A stretch of DNA of 64,000 bases from Herpetosiphon giganteus (GTDB lineage Bacteria; Chloroflexota; Chloroflexia; Chloroflexales; Herpetosiphonaceae): the NCBI RefSeq assembly GCF_016907925.1, contig NZ_JAFBCZ010000002.1, forward strand, positions 186,001-250,000. The letters run 5' to 3'. The stretch's first letter is position 1. Each line of letters begins with the position of its first letter. Shown piece after piece: positions 52,124-61,200 of the stretch. The notes under the pieces are model-generated. The model saw nothing but the letters and a program-made list of their open reading frames with translations, had not been told where the DNA came from and made no database searches. The position numbers were made by a program, and so were the translations under genes.

Positions 52124-53044
52124 CTAGCGTGGTTCGAGTGCGATCCATTCTTGCACTGGGCTAGCCACGTCATTGCTTAATTGCTGATGGTGTAACTCCC
52201 CTGCGTGAAATGACGAGCGGATGAACGGCCCGGCAAAGGTGGCACGAAAGCCCAATTGCTGGCCATAGCTACGGTACAACTCATAACGCTCAGGGGGAAT
52301 ATATTCGCTGACCGCGACATGGGTCAACGATGGTTGTAAATATTGGCCAATCGTGACCAGCTCTACCCCAACCTGTTTGAGATCATCCATGGTTTGGTAG
52401 ATTTCGCTGGTTGTTTCGCCCAAACCCACCATAAACCCCGATTTGGTGCTAATCTGGGGGGCGAATTCACGACTGCGAGCCAATAAGGCTAATGATCGAT
52501 CGTAATCGCCTTGCGCGCGGACACTTTTAAAGACGCTGCGCACGGTTTCGATATTGTGATTGAGCACGTGTGGCTCAGCATCCAAAACTGTTTTGAGGGC
52601 ATCGGCATCGCCCTTGAAATCGGGAATCAAGACCTCGATTTCGGCCTCAGGCAAGCGTTGGCGAATGGCGTTGATGGTGCGGGCGAAGTGGCGTGCGCCA
52701 CCATCCTTCACATCATCGCGCGCCACGGCGGTTACCACCACATATTTTAAGCCCAAGCGTGCCGCAGCTTCAGCCACGTTATTTGGCTCACGTGGATCAA
52801 GCGGAAAGGGCTTGGCGGTGGTTACGTCACAATAATGACAACGCCGCGTACAGCGATCGCCGCCGATCATAAATGTGGCAGTGCCTTGGCCAAAACACTC
52901 GGCGATATTAGGACACGAGGCTTCTTCACACACAGTATTGAGATTGAGATCACGCAGCAGTTGGCGGACATTGCGCAACTCTGGTGAAAGCACGGGTTTG
53001 CGTAACCACTCTGGTTTACGCTGACGATGCGGTGTTGATGGCAT
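52124..53044 (-). CDS. lipA: Lipoyl synthase
   Basis: 306-residue radical-SAM enzyme inserting two sulfurs into octanoyl chains on E2 and H-protein domains. The auxiliary cluster motif CEEASCPNIAEC and the radical-SAM C-x3-C-x2-C (RCTRRCHYCDV) are intact, and the C-terminal RSSFHAG is present. GAGG stands 5 bases before the ATG. No lipB nearby. It is upstream of the TPR/zinc-ribbon pair and rsmG, with a 22-base gap to the first. Confidence 0.97.
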   Translation of the reverse strand: MPSTPHRQRKPEWLRKPVLSPELRNVRQLLRDLNLNTVCEEASCPNIAECFGQGTATFMIGGDRCTRRCHYCDVTTAKPFPLDPREPNNVAEAAARLGLKYVVVTAVARDDVKDGGARHFARTINAIRQRLPEAEIEVLIPDFKGDADALKTVLDAEPHVLNHNIETVRSVFKSVRAQGDYDRSLALLARSREFAPQISTKSGFMVGLGETTSEIYQTMDDLKQVGVELVTIGQYLQPSLTHVAVSEYIPPERYELYRSYGQQLGFRATFAGPFIRSSFHAGELHHQQLSNDVASPVQEWIALEPR

Positions 53045-53304
53045 ACCAACCTCACGTTAAGCAGCACATGCAGCAGTGCAAGTGACGGCAGACGAATGTG
53101 GTTCCAGCTTGCCTAAGCCAGCGATAACCCTCACTCGCTATTGTAAAAAATTATTTAAGCGATTGCGATAACCCAAAAGCACCACTTTGGCCTAACGGCA
53201 ATCCTGCCCATATGGGGGACATCGGAGCGATTTTTAGCGCAGGCGAAAGCCAAAAAGCTCAAGGATCGGCTTGGTAATCTGCGCCAAGTATAGCACGAAC
53301 TTAG

Positions 53305-53333
53305 TTCATTGAACCAAGCGGCTGTGCTATAAT
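53305..53333 (+). promoter_or_regulatory. Extended -10 promoter of radA
   Basis: TTCATT (53305-53310), 17-base spacer, TGC-TATAAT (53328-53333); a perfect -10 with the TGn extension compensates for a weak -35. It lies 37 bases before the radA start. The rest of the 325-base lipA-radA gap shows no other clear feature. Confidence 0.65.
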
Positions 53334-53369
53334 TTAACGAGATGTGGCAAGCAAGGAACTGGTGTTTTT

Positions 53370-54797
53370 ATGGCCAAACAACGTACAATTTTCGTGTGTC
53401 AACAATGTGATGCACAGTTTCCCCGTTGGATGGGCCGCTGTACCGAATGTGGCGCTTGGGATAGTTTGGTTGAACAAATTGTCACGAAGTCAGCAGGTAC
53501 GACAGGCGGTAGTACTCGTTCACCTATAGGAGTGAGCGAGCCATTACGCTTGCCGGATATTCAACTTGGCGATGTGCAACGTTTGCCAGTTCGTGGCAGT
53601 GAATTTGCTCGCGTGCTTGGCGGCGGGATTGTACCAGGCTCGTTGGTGCTGATTGGTGGCGACCCAGGCATTGGTAAATCGACCTTGCTGCTTGAACAAA
53701 GTGCTGCTTTGGCCGAAACCGCTGGCGATGTGCTGTATATTTCTGCTGAAGAATCGCAGCAACAAATTAAGTTGCGGGCTACGCGGCTTGGCTTAGCTGC
53801 CGAGCGTTTATATATTTTGGCCGAAACGAGCCTCGACACGGCGATTGCCACCATCGAACGCATGAAACCAGTCTTGGTGATTGTCGACTCAATTCAAACT
53901 GTGTATAGCGAAGATGTAACTTCGGCGGCGGGCAGCGTTTCGCAAGTGCGCGAAGGCGCGTTGCGGCTCCAGAGGGTGGCCAAGCAACACAATATTTCAA
54001 TTATGCTGGTTGGCCACGTCACCAAAGAAGGCGCGATTGCTGGACCACGGGTGCTTGAGCACATTGTTGATGTCGTGTTGTACCTTGAAGGTGAGCGCTT
54101 TCATCAATATCGTTTGTTGCGCAGCGTCAAAAATCGCTTTGGCTCCACCAATGAAGTTGGGGTCTTCGAGATGAATCAAGGTGGCATGGTCGAAGTTACC
54201 AATCCATCGCAGATTTTCTTGGCCGAGCGCAGCACCAACTCGCCTGGCTCGGCGGTGGCAGTGATGTTGGAGGGCACGCGTCCATTGTTATTGGAAGTGC
54301 AAGCCCTGACAAGTCATACCGCCAATGCGCAACCGCGGCGTACCGCCAATGGCTTTGACCAAAACCGGTTGGCGATGATTATTGCGGTGCTCTCAAAGCG
54401 GGTTGGTGTGCCATTGTTCAATCAGGATATTTATGTTAATGTGGTAGGCGGTTTGAAAGTGACCGAGCCAGCGATCGATCTTGCTGTCGCCACGGCGATT
54501 ACTTCATCATTTCGTAACCAGCGAGTTGAACCAAATACCGTCTTAATTGGTGAAATTGGGCTTTCGGGCGAATTGCGTTCGGTAAGCCAGCTTGATCGGC
54601 GTTTGAACGAGGCTGCCAAGCTTGGTTTTCATAATGCAATTGTGCCGCAGATCGATGCCTTACCGCAGATCGACGCGTTTCAGGTTACTGGCATTCGTTC
54701 ATTAGTTGAAGCAGTTCGTGCTGCTTTAATTGGTGCGCCGCGACCATCACCTGGTGAGCCGCCAACCGCGAAGGCAGCAACTGACCATGATGATTAA
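53370..54797 (+). CDS. radA: DNA repair protein RadA
   Basis: 475-residue RecA-related branch-migration ATPase. N-terminal zinc finger CQQCDAQFPRWMGRCTEC, Walker A GGDPGIGKSTLL near residue 91, the RadA-specific KNRFG motif in RSVKNRFGSTNEVGVF, and a C-terminal Lon-like domain (GGLKVTEPAIDLAVATAIT). Length is typical. First gene of a co-directional run (radA, PIN-TRAM, dtd and onward). Confidence 0.97.
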   Translation: MAKQRTIFVCQQCDAQFPRWMGRCTECGAWDSLVEQIVTKSAGTTGGSTRSPIGVSEPLRLPDIQLGDVQRLPVRGSEFARVLGGGIVPGSLVLIGGDPGIGKSTLLLEQSAALAETAGDVLYISAEESQQQIKLRATRLGLAAERLYILAETSLDTAIATIERMKPVLVIVDSIQTVYSEDVTSAAGSVSQVREGALRLQRVAKQHNISIMLVGHVTKEGAIAGPRVLEHIVDVVLYLEGERFHQYRLLRSVKNRFGSTNEVGVFEMNQGGMVEVTNPSQIFLAERSTNSPGSAVAVMLEGTRPLLLEVQALTSHTANAQPRRTANGFDQNRLAMIIAVLSKRVGVPLFNQDIYVNVVGGLKVTEPAIDLAVATAITSSFRNQRVEPNTVLIGEIGLSGELRSVSQLDRRLNEAAKLGFHNAIVPQIDALPQIDAFQVTGIRSLVEAVRAALIGAPRPSPGEPPTAKAATDHDD

Positions 54798-54830
54798 GCG
54801 TAAATTGTGGATGTGCTCACGAGGAGATTT

Positions 54831-55982
54831 ATGACGATTTCGGAAAAAAAGCCTGTCAACAGAAATCGCTTACTTAGCATTGATTTTTGGATTCGAATTT
54901 TAGGCATGATCGTGTTGGGCTATGTTGGTTGGTATTTTAGCTCACGTTCCGCTAGCAATCCCGCTACCGAAGATGAAATTTTAGCAATGCAATTGCTCAC
55001 CCTTTCGGGGGCTGGCTTGGGCTTGTTAATTACCCATCGCATGATCTTATACCCCATTCGCAATGTGAATCAACGCTTGCGTAAGAGTAGCGCTCAAGAA
55101 TTGATAGCTTTGGGCTTGGGCACGCTCTTGGGCGTAGTAATTGGCGCATTATTATCGATTCCACTGAGCAATTTGCCTGGGTTACTCGGCAATTATTTGC
55201 CAGCAATTGCTAGTTTTTTGGCAATCTACTTTTGTGTGCTAGGTTTTGACTATCAAAAGAAAAACTTGGCTAACTTTAGCGTTTCGTTGCAAACTGCCAA
55301 AGCGCGTCCGGTTAAAGAAGCTGTGCCAATGCGCCGCACCTGTTTGGTTGATACCAGCGCGATTATCGATGGCCGGGTCTTGGCGGTTGTGCGCAGTGGC
55401 TTTCTTGATGGCATTTTAGTGGTGCCACGTTTTGTCTTGAATGAATTGCAGCTGTTGGCCGATTCGAGCGATGATATGAAGCGTATGCGTGGTCGACGTG
55501 GCCTCGATATGCTCGAAGAAATTCGCAAAGATGACCAATTGCGGCTTGAAATGCCCAACGAAGATATTGCCAATGCACGTGGAGTTGACCAAAAATTGGT
55601 CACTTTGGCCTTGCAAGATGGCCATGCCTTGATTACCAACGACAAAAACTTGAGCCAAGTTGCCGAATTGCAAGGCGTGCAGGTGCTCAATTTAAATGTG
55701 CTTTCCGATGCGGTGCGCCCACCAGTTGGCGCTGGCGAAATGTTGGTCGTGAAAGTGCGTGAAGAGGGCCGCGAGCGCGAACAAGGCATTGGCTATCTCG
55801 AAGATGGCACAATGGTTGTGGTCGAAGATGCGCGCGAACGGATTGGCGATGAAGTGCGGGTGATCGTCAGTCGGGTTTGGACTAACGATCGGGGCCGCAT
55901 GGTCTTTGGTCGCATCATGGGCAGTGCTGGGGCATTTTACGGGGGCAAAAACGATGCGGGCAATTATCCAGCGCGTAGCTAG
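54831..55982 (+). CDS. Membrane-anchored PIN-TRAM domain protein
   Basis: 383 residues. Four membrane helices in the first 140 residues are followed by a PIN nuclease-type domain ([20 protein letters not shown], conserved Asp residues also in ADSSDD and LITNDKNL) and a C-terminal TRAM RNA-binding domain ([20 protein letters not shown]). The architecture matches the YacL family. ATG 54831 after GAGGAG. Its 3' end overlaps dtd by 29 bases. Often found near radA in bacteria. Confidence 0.92.
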   Translation: MTISEKKPVNRNRLLSIDFWIRILGMIVLGYVGWYFSSRSASNPATEDEILAMQLLTLSGAGLGLLITHRMILYPIRNVNQRLRKSSAQELIALGLGTLLGVVIGALLSIPLSNLPGLLGNYLPAIASFLAIYFCVLGFDYQKKNLANFSVSLQTAKARPVKEAVPMRRTCLVDTSAIIDGRVLAVVRSGFLDGILVVPRFVLNELQLLADSSDDMKRMRGRRGLDMLEEIRKDDQLRLEMPNEDIANARGVDQKLVTLALQDGHALITNDKNLSQVAELQGVQVLNLNVLSDAVRPPVGAGEMLVVKVREEGREREQGIGYLEDGTMVVVEDARERIGDEVRVIVSRVWTNDRGRMVFGRIMGSAGAFYGGKNDAGNYPARS

Positions 55983-56415
55983 TGCCAGCGTCACCGTTGC
56001 CGAGCAGATGGTTGGCCAGATTAACGCTGGCCTTTTGGTGCTGCTGGCAGTTAGCCCCAGCGATAGTACTGACGATTTGCGCAAGCTGGCTGATAAAATC
56101 CTCAATTTGCGGATCTTCCCCGATGATCAAGATCGCTTTGATCGTTCGTTAATCGATTGTCACGGCGAATTATTGGTGGTTTCGCAATTTACACTTTACG
56201 CTGATACCCGCAAAGGCCGCCGCCCATCGTTTGTTGGCGCAGCAGCGCCAGCCTTGGCTGAGCCGATGGTCGAGCAGTTTATTGCCTATTGTCGTGAGCA
56301 AGGTATTACAACCGCCAGCGGCCAATTTGGCGCGGCAATGCAGGTGCACCTGATCAACGACGGGCCGGTGACGATTATTTTGGATACAGCGGAGTGGCAG
56401 CATGGCCGAGGCTGA
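55954..56415 (+). CDS. dtd: D-aminoacyl-tRNA deacylase
   Basis: 153-residue enzyme that removes D-amino acids mischarged on tRNA. Start ATG 55954 ([20 protein letters not shown]), so it overlaps the PIN-TRAM gene by 29 bases; a further 16 in-frame residues upstream are discounted. [19 protein letters not shown] carries the active-site SQFTL, and [11 protein letters not shown] replaces the usual NxGPVT with Asn-Asp. Also overlaps the next small gene by 14 bases. Confidence 0.95.
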   Translation: MRAIIQRVASASVTVAEQMVGQINAGLLVLLAVSPSDSTDDLRKLADKILNLRIFPDDQDRFDRSLIDCHGELLVVSQFTLYADTRKGRRPSFVGAAAPALAEPMVEQFIAYCREQGITTASGQFGAAMQVHLINDGPVTIILDTAEWQHGRG

Positions 56416-56659
56416 TGAGGCAGAGCAGGTTTTGGTTCAATTGGCGCAAAGCCTGCATCGCCATCGGCTCAACGGCGTAGCCCAATTGTTCCTGCGATCG
56501 GGCCATGTTGCCAGCATTGTTTTGAGCCAGCTGTGTTTATTTGGCCAAGCATTTGTGCCCAGCCCGCTACGACAGAGGCTCGCAAGCTATGCCAATGCCT
56601 TAGAAACAGAGGCTAGTTGGCAACGCTTAATTGAGCATCTGAATGCCCTAGAAAGTTGA
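56402..56659 (+). CDS. Small helical protein of unknown function
   Basis: 85 residues, predicted all-alpha, with no motif recognised ([20 protein letters not shown] at the start, [10 protein letters not shown] at the end). It overlaps dtd by 14 bases and ends 86 bases before the DUF6754-like gene, so it belongs to the same transcript. Short and unmatched, so moderate confidence. Confidence 0.55.
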   Translation: MAEADEAEQVLVQLAQSLHRHRLNGVAQLFLRSGHVASIVLSQLCLFGQAFVPSPLRQRLASYANALETEASWQRLIEHLNALES

Positions 56660-56745
56660 CAAAGCATTAACGATGGGCTACACTCAGCGCAATTACGCCT
56701 AGTAGCCTACTTGCTGCAATCTGTGTCTGTTGTGAGGGCCAACCC

Positions 56746-57540
56746 GTGTCTCCTTTTGAGATTCTTGTCGTGTCACTCATCTTAACCCTAGCAATTGCCT
56801 TGCCCTTTGTGTATGCACGGCTAGTTACTGGTGGACGTAAGATCAACCGCCGCCCTCTTCCCCCAATTGACCTGATCAATAGCGCTTTGGCGCGGGCTGC
56901 TGAAACTGGCCAGCCAATTCACGTTTCGCCTGGCAGTGGCTCGCTTGATGGCTCAACAATCAACCCAGAAACTTTAGCTGGTTTGGTTTTGGCCCAGCGC
57001 ATCACCGACATTGCAGCGCGGCGTGGAGCGGGTATTTCGGCCTCAAGCGGCGATCCAATTGCCCATTTGGCGCTACGCGGCACGGTTCGGCGCGCCTATC
57101 GCGATGCTGGCTACAGCGAAGATTATCGGCCCGAACTGATTCAAATGCTGGCCGCAAATGATCCAATTGCCTTTTCAGTTGGCTTAAGTAATCGCGTTAC
57201 CAGCGAACCAATGGAAGCCAGCATTACGGTTGGCTCATTTGAACAAGGTTACTTGTTGTTTGCCGAGCCAGGCCGCGCCAATAATATTTTGCAAATTGCT
57301 GGCACGACTGATCAGCAAGCCCTAACCGCAGCCTTGCTTACTGCCAATGGCACGTTGTTGGGTGAGGAAATCTATGCCGCCGAGGCCTATATTGCCCCAA
57401 CACCATTGGGCTTTGCTCGCATCTTAACCCATGATGTCCTGCGTTCGGTCATTATTGGGATCATTATTTTTGGAATCATTTTGGTTTCTTTAGGCCAATT
57501 AGCAATCTTGCCACAAGATTTTCCATTGCTGCCTAGATAA
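56746..57540 (+). CDS. DUF6754-like membrane protein
   Basis: 264 residues with an N-terminal membrane helix (about 4-24), a soluble region of about 190 residues with conserved-looking PETLAGLVLAQRITDIAARR and GRANNILQIAGTTDQQALTA, and a second membrane helix near the C-terminus (about 234-255). I associate it with DUF6754, seen in Chloroflexota, but this rests on memory of the pattern. GTG start. First member of the membrane cluster that runs to the window end. Confidence 0.7.
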   Translation: MSPFEILVVSLILTLAIALPFVYARLVTGGRKINRRPLPPIDLINSALARAAETGQPIHVSPGSGSLDGSTINPETLAGLVLAQRITDIAARRGAGISASSGDPIAHLALRGTVRRAYRDAGYSEDYRPELIQMLAANDPIAFSVGLSNRVTSEPMEASITVGSFEQGYLLFAEPGRANNILQIAGTTDQQALTAALLTANGTLLGEEIYAAEAYIAPTPLGFARILTHDVLRSVIIGIIIFGIILVSLGQLAILPQDFPLLPR

Positions 57541-57552
57541 AGGATGGGTGGG

Positions 57553-58218
57553 ATGCGTCGAATTGACCTGCTCCGCAATCCAAAGCGCTTAATTCCTATT
57601 TTGATCGGCAGCGTTGCCGGTATTTTCGTTTTAATTGATCGGCTTTTTCCTGGGATTGGCAGTATTGCCAATGGTAGCCAAATTTTGCTCAATTGGGCAA
57701 CGGTAATTGCTGCCTTTGCATTAATTGCTGGTTCAACCAATGTTATTATTCATCATATTAAACGCTTAGCCTCAACCGATCCCAAACGCTGGTATAGCAT
57801 TGCCTTGCTGTTGGGGGTAATTATTCCGCCTGCCTTAGCCGTGTATGGCTATAGCACCCAAGGCCGCGCCAATGTCTTGGAACTTGGTTTGTTTCAAGAT
57901 GTGATCCGCTGGGTCTATGCCCCAATCAGCATTAGCCTCTTGGCGTTGCTGACATTTTTTGGTTTAACTGCGGCGATTCATGCCTTTGGGGCTGGCCAAC
58001 GCGAAGCTATTATTGTGGTGAGCGTTGCCTTGCTCTTTCTGGTGTTGCAATTGCCAGTGCTGGCTGGGCTGCCCTATTTGGGCGAAAGCTTGGGCTGGAT
58101 TCAACGCTACATTGTGATGGCTGGCCTGCGCGGCCTCATCTTTGGGTCGGCAATTGGCGCTATCGTTGCCAGTATTCGCATCTTACTTGGGATTGACCTC
58201 CCATATTTGGATCGCTAG
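57553..58218 (+). CDS. Polytopic membrane protein of unknown function
   Basis: 221 residues with about six membrane helices. RRIDLLRNPKRLIPILIGSV opens with a basic cytoplasmic tail, and the remainder alternates helices and short loops (AIHAFGAGQREAIIVVSVAL). ATG 57553 is 9 bases after AAAGG; an earlier ATG at 57544 sits inside the ribosome-binding region. Lies 12 bases after the DUF6754-like gene and 12 before the large repeat protein, so all three are co-transcribed. Confidence 0.75.
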   Translation: MRRIDLLRNPKRLIPILIGSVAGIFVLIDRLFPGIGSIANGSQILLNWATVIAAFALIAGSTNVIIHHIKRLASTDPKRWYSIALLLGVIIPPALAVYGYSTQGRANVLELGLFQDVIRWVYAPISISLLALLTFFGLTAAIHAFGAGQREAIIVVSVALLFLVLQLPVLAGLPYLGESLGWIQRYIVMAGLRGLIFGSAIGAIVASIRILLGIDLPYLDR

Positions 58219-58230
58219 GAGGCGGCCTCA

Positions 58231-61200
58231 ATGAATTGTCCTCGCTGTGGCACGCCCAATACTCCTGATCGCCAATTTTGTAGCCAATGTCAAGCACCTT
58301 TGGCCGTCGCGCCAACTGCTAGCAACGATTTACCGCCTTGGCTTCAGGATCTTGATCAACAACAAACCGTTGTGCCAGCCAAACGTGGCACGTCGAGCCT
58401 CCCACCGTGGTTGCAAGAAGATAGCCCTGCGCCACCAGCCGCTCCAAGTGCCGAAGCAATTCCTGCTTGGTTGCAAGAGTCGGCTGCGCCACCACCAGCC
58501 CAAAACGCTGCTCCTGCTAATAGCGAGGAGCTTCCGCCATGGCTGCGCGATTTGCAGGCAACTACACCCGCAATTCCAGCTGATGAGCCATTGCCAGCAA
58601 CGCCAAGTCCTGAGCAACCATTGCCAAATTGGCTCTCAGATCTCCAAGCGCCTTCGAATGCTCCCGCGGCTCCAGCGCCAGCAGCGAGCAACGATATTCC
58701 GTCGTGGTTGCAAGGCACAGTTGAATCGGCTCCGGCAGCAGCGCCAACGCCAGCGGCAAGTAATGATATTCCATCGTGGTTGCAAGGTACAGTTGAATCG
58801 GCTCCGTCAGCAGCGCCAACGCCAGCAGCAAGCAACGATATTCCATCGTGGTTGCAAGGCACAGTTGAATCGGCTCCGGCAGCAGCGCCAACGCCAGCGG
58901 CGAGCAACGATATTCCATCGTGGTTGCAAGGCACAGTTGAATCGGCTCCGGCAGCAGCGCCAACGCCAGCGGCAAGTAATGATATTCCGTCGTGGTTGCA
59001 AGGTACAGTTGAATCAGCTCCGCCAGCAGCACCAACGCCAGCAGCAAGTGCTGATGAAGAACCAATGCCCGCATGGTTGCAGCAATTACGCCCGAGCGAG
59101 CCTGCACCGCCGCCAAGTATTGCATCATTTGCTGAAGATAACGATGAACCAGTTATTGCACGCCGCGCCGGAACAGGCAATTTGCCCGATTGGCTTAAAG
59201 ATTTTGATACCGAGCCACCAGTTGTCCAACTATCTGATGTCGATTTAAATGCTGCTGGCCCAAGCGATGATGTTCCACCTTGGCTAAAACCAGCAACAGC
59301 ACCATTGAATACACCTTCACCAGCAGCATCGCCGGCAATGAATGCGGGCGATGATGTGCCGGCGTGGTTACGCGGCGACTTGGCTGATGCAGCGCCAACG
59401 GCTCCAGCCGCAAGTGCGGGCGACGTACCCTCGTGGTTACAAGCGGATGCTCCGGCAGCACCACCAGCCGCAGGTGCGGGCGATGATGTGCCGGCGTGGT
59501 TACGCGGCGATTTGGCTGATGCAGCGCCAACGGCTCCAGCAGCGAGCGGCGATGTGCCGTCGTGGATGCAAGCCGATGCTCCGGTAGCGTCACCAGCACC
59601 GCAGGCAGCAAGTGCGGGCGATGATGTGCCCGCGTGGTTACGCGGCGATTTGGCTGATGCAGCGCCAACGGCTCCAGTAGCGAGCGCGGATGTGCCGTCG
59701 TGGATGCAAGCGGATGCTCCGGCAGCGTCACCAGCACCGCAGGCAGCAAGTGCGGGCGATGATGTGCCGGCGTGGTTACGCGGCGATTTGGCTGATGCAG
59801 CGCCAACGGCTCCAGCAGCGAGCAGCGACGTGCCGTCGTGGTTACAAGCCGATGCTCCGGCAACGCCACCAGCGGCAAGTGCGGGCGATGATGTGCCGGC
59901 GTGGTTGCGCGGCGATTTGGCTGATGCAGCGCCAACGGCTCCAGCAGCGAGCGGCGATGTGCCGTCGTGGTTACAAGCGGATGCTCCGGCAGCGCCACCA
60001 ACACCAGCCGCAAGTGCGGGCGATGATGTGCCGGCGTGGTTGCGAGGCGATCTGGCTGATGTGCCACCAACGGCTCCGGCAGCAAGCAGCGATGTGCCAG
60101 CATGGATGCAGGCCGATGCTCCGGCAGCGCCACCAGCGGCAAGTGCGGGCGATGATGTGCCGGCGTGGTTGCGCGGCGATTTGGCTGATGCAGCGCCAAC
60201 GGCTCCAACAGCGAGCGGCGATGTGCCAGCATGGATGCAGGCCGATGCTCCGGCAGCGCCACCAACACCAGCCGCAAGTGCGGGCGATGATGTGCCAGCG
60301 TGGTTACGCGGCGATTTGAGTGATGTGCCCCAAGCAAGTCCGACGGTCAAACTTGAGAGCACGGAGCAGGATGTGCCGGCGTGGTTACGCGGCGACTTGG
60401 CTGATGTGCCACCAACGGCTCCAGCAGCAAGCAGCGATGTGCCATCGTGGATGCAGGCCGATGCTCCGGCAACACCACCAGCGCCAGCGGCAAGTGCGGG
60501 CGATGATGTGCCGGCGTGGTTGCGCGGCGATTTGGCTGATGCAGCGCCAACGCCACCAGCAGCGAGCGGCGATGTGCCAGCATGGATGCAGGCCGATGCT
60601 CCGGCAACGCCACCAACACCAGCGGCAAGTGCGGGCGATGATGTGCCGGCGTGGTTGCGCGGCGATTTGGCTGATGCAGCGCCAACGCCACCAGCAGCAA
60701 GCGGCGATGTGCCAGCATGGATGCAGGCCGATGCTCCGGCAACGCCACCAACACCAGCGGCAAGTGCGGGCGATGATGTGCCAGCGTGGTTACGCGGCGA
60801 TCTGGCTGATGCAGCGCCAACGGCTCCAGCAGCGAGCGGCGATGTGCCATCGTGGATGCAGGCCGATGCTCCGGCAACGCCACCAGCAGCAAATGCGGGC
60901 GATGATGTGCCGGCGTGGTTACGCGGCGACTTGGCTGATGTTCCCCAAGCAAGTCCGACGGTCAAACTTGAGAGCACGGAGCAGGATGTACCGGCGTGGC
61001 TGCAAGCTGATTTGAATGCAGCGCCACCAGCAAGCGGCGATGTTCCGTCGTGGTTGCAGGCCGATGTTGCAGACCTACCGCCTGTGAATCCAACTATCAA
61101 ACTTGACTCAAATGAGCAAGATCCGAATGTGCCTGCTTGGCTCAATGATCTTGAAACACCGCCTGCGGCTGCACCAACTGATTCGCTCAATTGGATGCAT

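Noticed and set aside
58681-60990. CRISPR array
   Set aside because: The repeats are in frame, lack unique spacers of even length, and encode a regular protein motif.
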